Assembly: GCA_035564555.1 (NCBI GenBank) | Contig: DATMTS010000027.1 | Location: 31,512 to 95,511, forward strand | From: DATMTS01 sp035564555 | Lineage (GTDB): Bacteria > Actinomycetota > Actinomycetes > Actinomycetales > Microbacteriaceae | Length of the DNA: 64,000 nucleotides | Direction of reading: 5' to 3' | Shown here: positions 35,210 to 45,115 of the stretch, in pieces | Position numbering within the stretch: the first letter of the stretch is position 1 | How the letters are laid out: the number at the start of each line of letters is the position of its first letter | Program-made: the position numbers and the translations under genes | Notes under the pieces: generated by a model | The model's database searches: none | Told to the model about the DNA's origin: nothing | What the model saw: only the letters and a program-made list of their open reading frames with translations

Positions 35210-35274
35210 CCGCGCCTCTCCTGGCGCGGGCGGACGAGCGTGGCCGTAGGCGCGGCCGGACGAGCGCGCGAGGA

Positions 35275-37176
35275 TCAGTCCGGATCGGACTGCGCGGCGA
35301 GCTCCGCCGGGTCGGTGACCGGCAGGCGGCACACGAAATCGCGGCAGAGGTATGCGGTGGGCCGGCCGTCGCGGCAGGTGCGCGAAGTGAAGAGGTCGAA
35401 CCCGGCGGCGGAGAGCGAGGATGCCTGCGCGTCGGTCACCACGCACAACTCCGCCCCGGGCGTCCACCTCGACGCTTCCCGCGCCAGTGGCACATCGAGT
35501 GCGCCCTCCGACCGCGGCAGCACGACCACGAGCTGCGTAGGACCCGCGTCGAGGGCGGCGGCGAGATCGAGCGCGGCACCGAACGAGATCGGTGCGCTCA
35601 GGGCAGCGGATGCCAGCGAGCGGGCCGCGCCGCGGGCCGCCTCGTCGTAACGGGCATCGCCGGCGAGTTCGTACAGCCGATGCGCCGCGTGGCCGGCGGC
35701 GCTCAGGCCCGATGGGTAGGCGCCCTCGGAGGGGTCGCCGGCAATGGCCAGGCCGCGATCGGCGAGCACGGCATCCGGTCCGCCGGGCACGGCGAATCCG
35801 CCCTGCGGGGCCAGCACCGCGTCGATCAGACCTCGAGCGGCCACGGCGAACCGCGGCTCGCCCGTCGCGGCCAGAACGTCCAGGAGCCCGCCCGCGAGCA
35901 TCCCGTAGTCCTCCAGAGTCGCCGGGGCCGCAGATGTGCGGCCGGAATCCCCCGCCCCGAGCCGCGCCCGAACGAGCGAACCGTCGGAGCGAAGGTGCGC
36001 AGCGAGCAGTTCGTCGGCGACAGTGGCCGCCGTCTCGACCCAGTCCGGTCGGCCGAGCACGAGACCGGCGTGGGCGAGCGCGCCCATGGCGAGGCCGTTC
36101 CAGCCCGTCAGCACCTTCTCGTCGCGGCCCGGCGGCACCTCTGCGCCACGAGCATCCGCGTCGAGCGCGTAGTACCCGCCCTCGACCCGCACCCCGGCGA
36201 CCGTGCTCTCCGAGTCCTGCGCCGAAGCGAATCCGCCGGCGACCCGCATGGTGCCGAGCAGGAATCCCGCCACCCCCTCGGCTACGGCGGCGAAGCCTGC
36301 TTCCGCGTCCGGATCTTGCGGCTGCCGCTCCCCGGAACCGTGCCCTGACACCGCGGCACCCGCATAGCACCGAAGCAGCAGCGCGTTGTCGTAGAGCATG
36401 CGCTCGTAGTGCGGCTGGGACCAATCGCGCTGGGTCGCGTAGCGGAAGAATCCGCCGTCGACGGGGTCACGCAGCGGCGAGGATGCCATCCGGGCCAGGG
36501 TGCGGCGCGCCAGCTCGGCGCCATCCGACCGCCGAAGCAGGAAAGCGAGCACCGGTGCGACCGGAAATTTCGGCGCCCGGCCGAATCCGCCGAACGTCTG
36601 ATCCTCACTGGCCACTATGTCGCCGACGGCGACGGCCAGTGCGTCATCGCCCGGCAGCGCCTCGGCGACCGCAGGAGTGGATGCCTTCAGAGCGGCCGCC
36701 ACGTGGGCCGCGGTGTCATCGACCTGGGAACGCCGCTGCGTCCACGCCTCTGTGACGGCATCCAGTACCTGCCTGAACGACGGCAAGTCTGCACGGGGCT
36801 CCGCCGGGAAGTACGTGCCGGCGAAGAAGGTGCGTCCCCGGGGCGTGGCGAACACGGTGAGGGGCCAGCCGAGGTTCCGAGTGAACGCACTTGCAGCGGC
36901 GAGGTAACTCGCATCGACGTCGGGATGCTCCTCGCGATCGACCTTGACGGCCACGAACCGCCTGTTCAGCGCTTCTGCGAGGGCCGGGTCGGCGAAGCTC
37001 TCCCTCGCCATGACGTGGCACCAATGGCAGGTCGCGTACCCGATCGAGATGAGCAGGGGGACGTCGCGGCGCTCGGCTTCCGCGAACGCGTCGGCGCCCC
37101 ACGGCCACCAGTCGACCGGGTTGTCGGCGTGCGCGCGAAGGTAGGGACTGATGGCGTTCGCGAGACGATTGGGCAT
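35275..37176 (-). CDS. thioredoxin-domain DUF255 protein (YyaL type)
   Basis: The 633-aa protein starts MPNRLANAISPYLRAHADNPVDWWPWG, followed by the atypical thioredoxin motif CHWCHVM (residues about 47-53) and HPDVDASYL, GWPLTVFATPRGRTFFAGTYFP. The remaining 450 residues form an (alpha/alpha) barrel like N-acylglucosamine 2-epimerases (FGGFGRAPKFP, HYERMLYDNALLLRCY, GWNGLAMGALAHAG). Members are widespread (human SPATA20) but have no settled function; a role in protein or sugar thiol chemistry is speculative. ATG 37176 matches the conserved N-terminus. Length is slightly below typical. Confidence 0.9.
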   Translation of the reverse strand: MPNRLANAISPYLRAHADNPVDWWPWGADAFAEAERRDVPLLISIGYATCHWCHVMARESFADPALAEALNRRFVAVKVDREEHPDVDASYLAAASAFTRNLGWPLTVFATPRGRTFFAGTYFPAEPRADLPSFRQVLDAVTEAWTQRRSQVDDTAAHVAAALKASTPAVAEALPGDDALAVAVGDIVASEDQTFGGFGRAPKFPVAPVLAFLLRRSDGAELARRTLARMASSPLRDPVDGGFFRYATQRDWSQPHYERMLYDNALLLRCYAGAAVSGHGSGERQPQDPDAEAGFAAVAEGVAGFLLGTMRVAGGFASAQDSESTVAGVRVEGGYYALDADARGAEVPPGRDEKVLTGWNGLAMGALAHAGLVLGRPDWVETAATVADELLAAHLRSDGSLVRARLGAGDSGRTSAAPATLEDYGMLAGGLLDVLAATGEPRFAVAARGLIDAVLAPQGGFAVPGGPDAVLADRGLAIAGDPSEGAYPSGLSAAGHAAHRLYELAGDARYDEAARGAARSLASAALSAPISFGAALDLAAALDAGPTQLVVVLPRSEGALDVPLAREASRWTPGAELCVVTDAQASSLSAAGFDLFTSRTCRDGRPTAYLCRDFVCRLPVTDPAELAAQSDPD

Positions 37177-37221
37177 CTGTCCAGCGTATGCACCCACGCT
37201 GTGCGGCGCCGCAATCGATGC

Positions 37222-37950
37222 TCAGAACCGGAATCGGTCCAGGCAGCTCGGCCCATGATCGGCGAGCCAATGCTGTTCGCTCTCGCTCAGCGCGGCATGT
37301 GTCGCACGATAGCGCAGGGCCGCGGCAAGCCCTGGCGCCGGGTCGGCACGGCACGATCGCAGAAATGCCTCGACGAACAATCCGCGCGATGCGTCGAGTC
37401 TTCGCACGTCCGCTCCGCCGGCGAAGGGCTCGAGGTCGCTGCCCATCGTGACGACCACGGTCAGCGCGACATCGAACGAGGCCGAACCGGCTCCCGCGCC
37501 TTCCCAGTCGATCACCACCGGTCCTCGTTCACTGAGGATCACGTTGAGCGGGTGCAGGTCACGATGCACGACCACGGGATGCCGCTCCTCCGGGATCCGC
37601 GCTCCCGCGGGCGGCGTCTCGGTGCTCTCGCGCTCGATCAGCCATTCCGGCGCGGGAATGCGATGCAGCCGATCGTGCAACTCGCCCAGCAGCCGACCGT
37701 ACCGCTCGACCTGGCCCGGCTCATGCAGCAACTCCTCGAACAGCGTGGGCCCGGCGATGTGTTCCATCACCAGGTCGCGGCCGCTTGATTCGTGCACGAG
37801 TGGAACCGGATATCCCAGGGTGTGTAGATGCACCATCAAACGCGCCTCGTCGTGAGAAGTGCGCTCGTCGCGGTAACGCCGCAGCACCCGGCCGCCGCCG
37901 AGGTCGAAGACATCGGCGGATCGGCCGGACGCGATGGATTCCACGACCAC
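37222..37950 (-). CDS. aminoglycoside-phosphotransferase-like kinase
   Basis: The 242-aa protein of the APH/choline-kinase fold has a short N-lobe (VFDLGGGRVLRRYRD), hinge-like LVMEHIAGPTLFEELL, catalytic loop VVHRDLHPLNVIL (catalytic Asp and Asn) and metal site VVIDWEGAGAGSASFDVAL. It would phosphorylate a small molecule with ATP. The substrate is unknown, and drug resistance should not be assumed. The predicted start is GTG 37950, so the ATP-binding N-lobe is short. It is 20 bp downstream of the aminotransferase gene on the same strand. Confidence 0.8.
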   Translation of the reverse strand: MVVESIASGRSADVFDLGGGRVLRRYRDERTSHDEARLMVHLHTLGYPVPLVHESSGRDLVMEHIAGPTLFEELLHEPGQVERYGRLLGELHDRLHRIPAPEWLIERESTETPPAGARIPEERHPVVVHRDLHPLNVILSERGPVVIDWEGAGAGSASFDVALTVVVTMGSDLEPFAGGADVRRLDASRGLFVEAFLRSCRADPAPGLAAALRYRATHAALSESEQHWLADHGPSCLDRFRF

Positions 37951-37969
37951 AGCCTATGGCCGCGGCGCC

Positions 37970-39373
37970 CTACAGCCGGGTCCAGGCCTCCGAGAGCACG
38001 CCGTGCAGAATCTCGCGGATCTCGCCGAATTCGGCGGGCCCGATCGTCAACGGCGGCGACAACTGGATGACCGGATCGCCGCGGTCGTCGGCGCGACAGT
38101 AGAGCCCGGCGTCGAACAGCGCCTTCGACAGGAAGCCACGCAGCAGCCGCTCCGACTCGTCGTCGTCGAACGTCGCCTTCGTCGCCTTGTCTTTGACCAG
38201 CTCGATACCGAAGAAGTATCCGTCGCCGCGCACGTCGCCGACGATCGGCAGCTCGAGCAGCTTCTCCAGCTCGGCCCGGAACAGCGGCGAATTCTCACGC
38301 ACCCGCTCGTTCAGGCCCTCCTCCTCGAAGATGTCCAGGTTCTCCAGCGCCACCGCGGCCGACACAGGGTGGCCGCCGAACGTGTAACCGTGCGGGAACG
38401 AGACATTGCCGTGCTTGAACGACTCGTAGACGCGATCGCTCACGATGGTGGCTCCGATCGGCGAGTAGCCGCTCGTCATGGCCTTCGCGCAGGTGACCAT
38501 GTCGGGCTGGTACCCGTACCCATCGCATGCGAACATGTGGCCGAGGCGTCCGAAAGCGCAGATCACCTCGTCGCTGACCAGCAGCACGTCGTACTGGTCG
38601 CAGATCTCGCGCACGCGGCGGAAGTACCCGGGCGGCGGCGGAAAGCATCCGCCGGCATTCTGCACGGGTTCCAGGAACACGGCGGCCACCGTCTCCGGGC
38701 CCTCGAACTCGATCATCTCGGCGATGCGATCCGCCGCCCACTGGCCGAACGCCTCGAGGTCGTCGCCGTGCTCGGGCGCCCGATAGAAATTCGTGTTCGG
38801 CACCCGGAATCCGCCGGGCGTCAGCGGCTCGAACATCTGCTTCATCTCAGGGATGCCGGTGAGCGAAAGCGCCCCCTGCGTGGTGCCGTGATAGGCGATC
38901 GCGCGAGAGATGACCTTGTGTTTGGTCGGCCGGCCCTGCAGCTTCCAGTAGTACTTCGCGAGTTTGAACGCCGTCTCCACCGCCTCGCCGCCGCCGGTCG
39001 AGAAGAACACCCGATTCAGGTCCCCCGGGGCGTAGCCGGCCAGCCGGTCTGCCAGCTCGATGGCCGAAGGATGCGCGTACGACCAGATCGGGAAGTACGC
39101 GAGCTGCTCCGCCTGCTTGGCCGCGACCTCCGCGAGCCGCTTGCGGCCATGGCCCGCGTTGACCGTGAACAGGCCCGCGAGCCCATCGATATAGCGCTTG
39201 CCGCGCGAATCCCAGATGTGGTGTCCCTCGCCGCGCACGATGATCGGAACGCCGCTGCCATCCTCCATCGTGGACTGACGGGCGAAATGCATCCATAGGT
39301 GGTCGCGCGCCTTGTCTTGAAGTTCGCGCTCCACGGCGGCATCCAATGCGGAAACGGAATCGGTCATCGTCAT
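37970..39373 (-). CDS. class III aminotransferase (aspartate aminotransferase family)
   Basis: The 467-aa PLP enzyme of the omega-aminotransferase group has GHHIWDSRGKRYIDGLAGLFTVNAGHG, FSTGGGEAVETAFKLAKYYW, the conserved ISRAIAYHGTTQGALSLTG, the cofactor aspartate in VLLVSDEVICAFGRLGHMFA, and the PLP lysine in VTCAKAMTSGYSPIGA. Likely substrates are omega-amino acids or polyamines (beta-alanine, putrescine, GABA) with pyruvate as acceptor, but this cannot be fixed from sequence. ATG 39373 follows AAGGAG by seven bases. It borders the A+T-richer island on its upstream side. Confidence 0.9.
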   Translation of the reverse strand: MTMTDSVSALDAAVERELQDKARDHLWMHFARQSTMEDGSGVPIIVRGEGHHIWDSRGKRYIDGLAGLFTVNAGHGRKRLAEVAAKQAEQLAYFPIWSYAHPSAIELADRLAGYAPGDLNRVFFSTGGGEAVETAFKLAKYYWKLQGRPTKHKVISRAIAYHGTTQGALSLTGIPEMKQMFEPLTPGGFRVPNTNFYRAPEHGDDLEAFGQWAADRIAEMIEFEGPETVAAVFLEPVQNAGGCFPPPPGYFRRVREICDQYDVLLVSDEVICAFGRLGHMFACDGYGYQPDMVTCAKAMTSGYSPIGATIVSDRVYESFKHGNVSFPHGYTFGGHPVSAAVALENLDIFEEEGLNERVRENSPLFRAELEKLLELPIVGDVRGDGYFFGIELVKDKATKATFDDDESERLLRGFLSKALFDAGLYCRADDRGDPVIQLSPPLTIGPAEFGEIREILHGVLSEAWTRL

Positions 39374-39638
39374 CGTCGTGCTCCTTCGCTGCACCGCAAA
39401 ACGCGCATGTCAGTACGATTCTGTTCGAATCGCGGTGTGACGGCGAGGTTCTCGGACGAATTGCGCCGCATGTGGTGCGGATCGGTCACGGGTAACGGCG
39501 CGTGTTGTGCGCGAACTATCTGCTATCGCCATTCGGGAAACCGTGTTCTCCACGTTTCCCGTCCCTGCAATTGAAGTTACAGCCCTGGCCACCTCGGAGA
39601 CCGGAAAAATCTCGCGCGCACAGAGACGCGACGCAATG

Positions 39639-40136
39639 CTAGGGGCGAAGCTTCGTTTGGATCCGCGCCACCTCAGCCGGTGGAATCAGCGCACTCGAGA
39701 ACATAACCAACTGATTCGCCTCATCAACCAGCCGCAACAATACGAATGTCCGATGGGCTTCGATCGAGATCACGTCCGAATAGGCAATCCGACGCCTGCC
39801 CGTGGGCCCCCGAACACCGAACACCACTTCGGAGAACTCGCTTCTGTATTCACCGGGCGGGTTGTCGCGGGCCCGAGTCCGATACGACTCCACGAAGACC
39901 CGGCCCGGCATAACGAAAACAGTGTATGCGCCTGCTAACGCAAGCACCCCGTACAGCACGAACGTCTTGCTTCCGCCGAGAATCAGCAGTACAACACTCG
40001 CAATCATGACCAGCGCTGCGATCGGCCAGTAGATGAAACCCGGAGCCCGCACCATCACGTACCACAACACAGCCAGGGTCATCCGAAGGTTTGTAAGAGG
40101 CCCGGCCGTGAACCTGTAGCAAGCATTTTTCCGCAC
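39639..40136 (-). CDS. YcxB-like membrane protein
   Basis: A protein of up to 165 aa with two hydrophobic helices (FIYWPIAALVMIASVVLLIL and FVLYGVLALAGAYTVFVM) and a C-terminal soluble domain (FSEVVFGVRGPTGRRRIAYSDVISIEAHRTFVLLRL, ending ALIPPAEVARIQTKL). That layout matches the YcxB family, which has no known function. The start is uncertain: GTG 40136 keeps the family's N-terminal YRFTAG strand, ATG 40082 gives a shorter form, and a TTG at 40157 is least likely. Base composition is lower in G+C than in neighbouring genes, consistent with transfer. Confidence 0.6.
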   Translation of the reverse strand: MRKNACYRFTAGPLTNLRMTLAVLWYVMVRAPGFIYWPIAALVMIASVVLLILGGSKTFVLYGVLALAGAYTVFVMPGRVFVESYRTRARDNPPGEYRSEFSEVVFGVRGPTGRRRIAYSDVISIEAHRTFVLLRLVDEANQLVMFSSALIPPAEVARIQTKLRP

Positions 40137-40347
40137 AACGCCGTCAGCATCGCCCAAAGCACGCCACCACCGATCTCCTCAACCCCCGCACATCAGCAAA
40201 CACCTGCCATCCAGCACGGGAAGAGCGAATTGTTGTTACTCATTGATCAGGGACTCTTCTTCCAAGAACTCTCTCCGGGTTCTGCGCTTGTGACCCCCGC
40301 AGCGCATCACCTATTGCAGTATTCGTACGTTGACGAACGCCACCCAC

Positions 40348-40515
40348 TCACGAACACCGTATCTCGTCGCATAAGTCGAAATCGTCAAGAACGGCCCTGT
40401 ACCGGCGGGTCCCCTGCCCGTTGGAAAGAGTCGTCGTCTTCTTCTTCTTCTTCGCAACAACTGGCAGCCCCATGTTCGCTTCGTAGCTGCTGATGCCTTC
40501 GATTCGTCGCTGCAT
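40348..40515 (-). pseudogene. possible remnant of a tyrosine-integrase N-terminus
   Basis: A 55-codon frame starting ATG 40515 reads MQRRIEGISSYEANMG, then a lysine/threonine-rich stretch, then NGQGTRRYRAVLDD before a stop. Actinobacterial phage and island integrases often begin with a short SSYE-type strand followed by G-x-R-R-Y-R-A/V (the arm-binding, AP2-like domain), and this resembles such a start interrupted by an insertion. A parallel frame continues with LTISTYATRYGV, which could be frame-shifted coding sequence. No catalytic domain is present. Weak evidence, given as a lead. Confidence 0.3.
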
Positions 40516-40802
40516 TCTCGTGTCGTTCGATCATTGGTCGGCACACTGTCTGGCACACCCTGATGCCTTGATCAACGCGTGTAGGCGCCAGGGGTTATCG
40601 TGCAGGGAGTTTCACTCTTTTGATGCCCACCGATTTTGGGGAGGGCGGCCAGGCGCGGATCCGCGACCAGCACGACACGCTCACGGCGGCCACTGGTCTG
40701 AACGCGAACGTCCCGCCATTTCCGCCGGAATCTGCGAAGGAACGGAAGAACGCGAATCCAGAACGCGCCTTGCCGACAAGAACGTCACCATCACCAAATC
40801 CT

Positions 40803-40836
40803 GAAGGTAGTCGAACAAGTTTCGGAGAATGTCGTC
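40803..40836. repeat. 34-bp repeat, left copy
   Basis: Begins GAAGGTAGTCGAAC and ends ATGTCGTC. It matches the copy at 42179-42212 at 31 of 34 positions, in the same orientation. The two copies bracket the truncated toxin, its partner and the four-TM gene, and may mark the limits of an inserted or duplicated segment. Confidence 0.7.
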
Positions 40837-40998
40837 GCACTATGAGTACCGTCCGGCAGCGGCGTGGGCACGTCACCAGAGTTGAGATCACCTGAATGTC
40901 AGCCCCCCTGGCTGCCGATGTCCCTCGTCTAGCATCGAGCAGGACTGTATCTCGGCCGCGATCCTCACACGAACGGGCTCATAAGCTCAGCTTTGGTG

Positions 40999-41346
40999 CT
41001 AATCGTTGTCCGCATTGCGATGGGACAAGGACTGATTCGCGCGTTCATCGCCAAGCGGGGTGTTGTTCAGCCAAAACTCGAATCCCCATCCTCGCTCTTC
41101 TCGATGGTGATAGATGTCGCGCAGCCGTGTCTCGAGCTGCTCGTATTCGCCCTCCCAAGGGGCAAACTGATGGCTTTCGATTATCCCGATGGCAACGAAA
41201 CGGTTGACAACAAGATTGAGCACAGCCGCGACGACGATCTCCCGCGGATTGCTCGTCAGTTGCCGACCCATCCCGTCGATCGCCAAGAGGGGGACCCAGT
41301 CATCCAACCCGTCGCGGAGGACCTCTAACTCCAACTTGCTGATCAC
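40999..41346 (-). CDS. probable immunity protein of a toxin remnant
   Basis: The 115-aa acidic, soluble protein (ISKLELEVLRDGLDDWVPLLAIDGMG, then LNLVVNRFVAIGIIESHQFAPWEGEYEQLETRLRDI) starts at GTG 41346 inside the stop codon of the upstream toxin fragment (GTGA overlap). The size, the acidic helical nature and the tight overlap behind a toxin C-terminus are what is expected of an immunity protein. I do not recognise the family by name. A+T content is higher than in the flanking core genes. Confidence 0.55.
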   Translation of the reverse strand: MISKLELEVLRDGLDDWVPLLAIDGMGRQLTSNPREIVVAAVLNLVVNRFVAIGIIESHQFAPWEGEYEQLETRLRDIYHHREERGWGFEFWLNNTPLGDERANQSLSHRNADND

Positions 41347-41531
41347 GGCAGGTGAACCTTCACCTTTGTACCATCGGGACGAAAGACATCAATGGTCGAG
41401 CCACCGGACTTGCTATAAGGACGTAGGCCGATTCTGGTGCCGTCCTGCAACTCCCCCAAATCACCAGGGAATTCATCGTCGATGGGATTGCTGTTCGGCG
41501 TCAGTCGTGCGCCCAGGGCAGCATAGCCCAT
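41343..41531 (-). pseudogene. C-terminal fragment of a polymorphic toxin
   Basis: The frame encodes GYAALGARLTPNSNP, then DDEFPGDLGELQDGTRIGLR, SKSGGSTIDVFRPDGTKV and KVHLP before the stop. Such a short domain with K/R-x-S-K-S-G-G-x-T-I-D and a final P-D-G-T-x-x-K-V-H is typical of the last ~60 residues of secreted polymorphic or contact-dependent toxins. Only ten more residues are open upstream (AADPDAGRA) before a stop at 41562-41564, so the secretion and delivery part is missing. It directly precedes a probable immunity gene. Toxin class not determined. Confidence 0.5.
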
Positions 41532-41626
41532 TGCACGGCCGGCGTCCGGGTCAGCAGCCCTTCACCTGGCGCCCGAGGACGCCAACTGGTGGTTTTGTTC
41601 AAGAGTCGCGATCACAGGCCGATGCG

Positions 41627-42103
41627 CTATGTGCGCCAACTTCGACCCGTACCCGCAACCAGAAGGGCACGCCGATATTTGCGTGCCGTTGTGAAATAAC
41701 GATTTGATGCCCGGGTCCAGAAGAGAGCTGCCGCGAGTACCTGAACCGCAGTCAAGCCGATCACCAGCGGACCCTGTCCAATAGTGAGCACAACGAAAAC
41801 AGCAGTGTAGATCGCCAAGCCGATGCGCGCCCAGGAGCGCCCTTGGACCGCGCGCAACCCAAACCACACGGGCAACACGACAAGAACCATCATGTTGACG
41901 CAATAGAACAGGACTACAAGAGCGATGCTGAGTCCCGCCGGGGGAGTAACGCCGTGCACCGACATTGCAAGGTACTGGCCCCAATTTACGCGCGCAACAT
42001 CGACTATCAGCGCCGCGAGGCTGTAGGCGGCGACGACGCCGAATCCTGCCGCGCCTACCCAGACCAACCATGGCACCGTCGGCCTTCGAGTTGTAAAGGC
42101 CAT
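41627..42103 (-). CDS. four-helix membrane protein, unknown function
   Basis: The 158-aa protein has four hydrophobic segments (LVWVGAAGFGVVAAYSLAAL, LSIALVVLFYCVNMMVLVVLP, WARIGLAIYTAVFVVLTI and GPLVIGLTAVQVLAAALFW) and short basic ends (MAFTTRRP and RKYRRALLVAG). The ATG at 42103 is the best start. Similar small four-TM proteins are often found near mobile or toxin loci, but no function can be given. It lies between the toxin fragment and the right copy of the 34-bp repeat. Confidence 0.6.
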   Translation of the reverse strand: MAFTTRRPTVPWLVWVGAAGFGVVAAYSLAALIVDVARVNWGQYLAMSVHGVTPPAGLSIALVVLFYCVNMMVLVVLPVWFGLRAVQGRSWARIGLAIYTAVFVVLTIGQGPLVIGLTAVQVLAAALFWTRASNRYFTTARKYRRALLVAGTGRSWRT

Positions 42104-42178
42104 ATGTCAAACATTCCCGATGCTTCGAGGAGCCACTGAGAGCGCGTGCCAATGGTCGCTGGGGCGGGTTACACTCCG

Positions 42179-42212
42179 GAAGGTAGTCGAACGGGTTTCG
42201 GAGTATGTCGTC
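42179..42212. repeat. 34-bp repeat, right copy
   Basis: Begins GAAGGTAGTCGAAC and ends ATGTCGTC, matching the copy at 40803-40836 with three substitutions and the same orientation. It lies 75 bp upstream of the four-TM protein gene. Confidence 0.7.
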
Positions 42213-42220
42213 ACTTGGAG

Positions 42221-42260
42221 TGCGGCTCGGCTTGATTTAGTGCGGCTCGGCTTGATTTGG
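42221..42260. repeat. two 20-bp tandem units
   Basis: TGCGGCTCGGCTTGATTTAG is followed directly by TGCGGCTCGGCTTGATTTGG, one base different. It starts eight bases after the right 34-bp repeat. The G+C content returns to the high genomic level from here on, so this may be the island edge. Confidence 0.75.
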
Positions 42261-42309
42261 CGCACGCCGGACGGCCGGCTCGTGGCCTCCTCACACTCGG
42301 CACCGACTC

Positions 42310-43131
42310 TCAGCTCGTCTTCACCGGATTCGGACCGCGACGGCCGGCCTCGGCTTGGTCGAGTCCGGCGATCGCGGCCAGCTCGGCATCCGCCAGTTCG
42401 AAGCCGAACACGTCGAAGTTCTCGGTCATGCGCTCGCGGTGGTTCGACTTGGGAATCACGATATTGCCGAGCTGCAGGTGCCAGCGCAGGATGACCTGCG
42501 CGACAGTCACGCCGTGCGTGCCGGCGATCGCGGTGAGTTCCGGGGATTCGTTCAGCGTTCCCCCGCCGAGCGGGTACCAGTCCTCGGTGGCGATGCCGTA
42601 CTCGGCGTGGAAGGCACGCAGTTCGCTCTGCTGAAAGTCGACGTGCAGTTCGATCTGGTTGACCGCGGGCGTAACGCCGGTCTCGTCGATGATGCGCTGC
42701 AGGTGCGGCACGAGGAAGTTCGAGACCCCGATCGCCCGCGCTCGGCCCGAGTCTGCGATCCCGATCAGCGACTTCCACGCCTGAGCGTACGTGTCCCGGG
42801 ACGGAACCGGCCAGTGGATCAGGTACAGGTCGACGGCATCCAAACCGAGCTTCTGCAGGCTGCTGTCGATAGCGGCCGACGCGTCGGTCTGATCTTCGTT
42901 CCACAGCTTGGTGGTGATCCACAGTTCGTCTCTGGGGATCCCGGATGCCGCGATCGCGCGGCCGACTCCTTCTTCATTGCCGTACACGGCGGCGGTGTCG
43001 ATGTGCCGGTAGCCGACCTCGAGCGCGTCGGAGACGATCCGCTCGGTCTGACCGGGATCGACGCGGAACACGCCGAAGCCGAGCTGCGGGATGAACGTGC
43101 CGTTGTTCAGAGCGATCGTGGGGACGGTCAT
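42310..43131 (-). CDS. aldo/keto reductase (2,5-diketo-D-gluconate reductase-like)
   Basis: The complete 273-aa enzyme has GFGVFRVDPGQTERIVSDALEVGYRHIDTAAVYGNEEGVGRAI (the catalytic Asp and Tyr), ITTKLWN (catalytic Lys), DLYLIHWPVP (catalytic His), AIGVSNF, NQIELH and the NADPH-phosphate loop VIPKSNHRERMTENFDVF. It belongs to the AKR5-type reductases that reduce small aldehydes and ketones. ATG 43131 starts at the conserved MTVPTIALNNG. It is 10 bp from the acyl-CoA ligase stop on the same strand, probably one transcript. Confidence 0.93.
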   Translation of the reverse strand: MTVPTIALNNGTFIPQLGFGVFRVDPGQTERIVSDALEVGYRHIDTAAVYGNEEGVGRAIAASGIPRDELWITTKLWNEDQTDASAAIDSSLQKLGLDAVDLYLIHWPVPSRDTYAQAWKSLIGIADSGRARAIGVSNFLVPHLQRIIDETGVTPAVNQIELHVDFQQSELRAFHAEYGIATEDWYPLGGGTLNESPELTAIAGTHGVTVAQVILRWHLQLGNIVIPKSNHRERMTENFDVFGFELADAELAAIAGLDQAEAGRRGPNPVKTS

Positions 43132-43141
43132 GCGCACAAGC

Positions 43142-44701
<1,560 letters not shown>

Positions 44702-44803
44702 GAAGACTCCTTCGTCGACGCTGACCTGATCCCGTTCGGGTGACTGCAACTTACGTCACGGCGGTGCACTGAGCAATTCCCACTTCGGTGGACGGAGCGA
44801 TTG

Positions 44804-45115
44804 TCAGGGCAGACCCGCGAGGCGCAGCGCGGCGGCGGCGAGCGCGCCGACGACCACGACGACGAGGAACGGCGCACGCAACAGCAAGGCGACCGCAGCC
44901 GCCGCGAGTGCGCCTAGCCGTGAGTCGAGGGTCAGCTGCGATCCGGATGCCAGCGTGTTCACAACCGTGAGGGATGCCAGCAGCCCGATCGTGAGGGCTC
45001 CGGCGATGCGGGTCATCCTCTTGTTCGAGAGCACCTTCGCGGGAACGAGATAGCCGGCGAGCTTGGTGAGGAAGGCGATCACGCAGGCTGCCAGAATCCA
45101 GAACCAGAGGGGCAT
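44804..45115 (-). CDS. azlD: AzlD-type subunit of a branched-chain amino acid exporter
   Basis: The 103-aa protein has four hydrophobic segments, starting MPLWFWILAACVIAFLTKLAGYLVP, with ALTIGLLASLTVVNTLASG and a C-terminal VVVVVGALAAAALRL. This is the small partner of AzlC in LIV-E type export. Its ATG shares one base with the TGA of azlC (TGATG), so the two are translationally coupled. Transport direction and substrate are taken from the family, not from this sequence. Confidence 0.88.
   Translation of the reverse strand: MPLWFWILAACVIAFLTKLAGYLVPAKVLSNKRMTRIAGALTIGLLASLTVVNTLASGSQLTLDSRLGALAAAAVALLLRAPFLVVVVVGALAAAALRLAGLP

Larger units (their letters stand above)
40158..40998. other. gene-poor stretch of a probable island scar
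   Basis: About 840 bp with no intact gene. It contains a 55-codon reading frame resembling the start of an integrase (40348-40515, minus strand), a simple run of TTC/TCG triplets at about 40430-40452, a GTGTGCC pair (minus strand) near 40545-40560, and one copy of a 34-bp repeat at 40803-40836. The remaining frames look accidental. Confidence 0.6.

Noticed and set aside
40230..40493. Plus-strand frame of 87 codons with a serine run
   Set aside because: The serine run comes from a TTC/TCG triplet repeat, with no ribosome site or family signal. The minus strand offers a better explanation.
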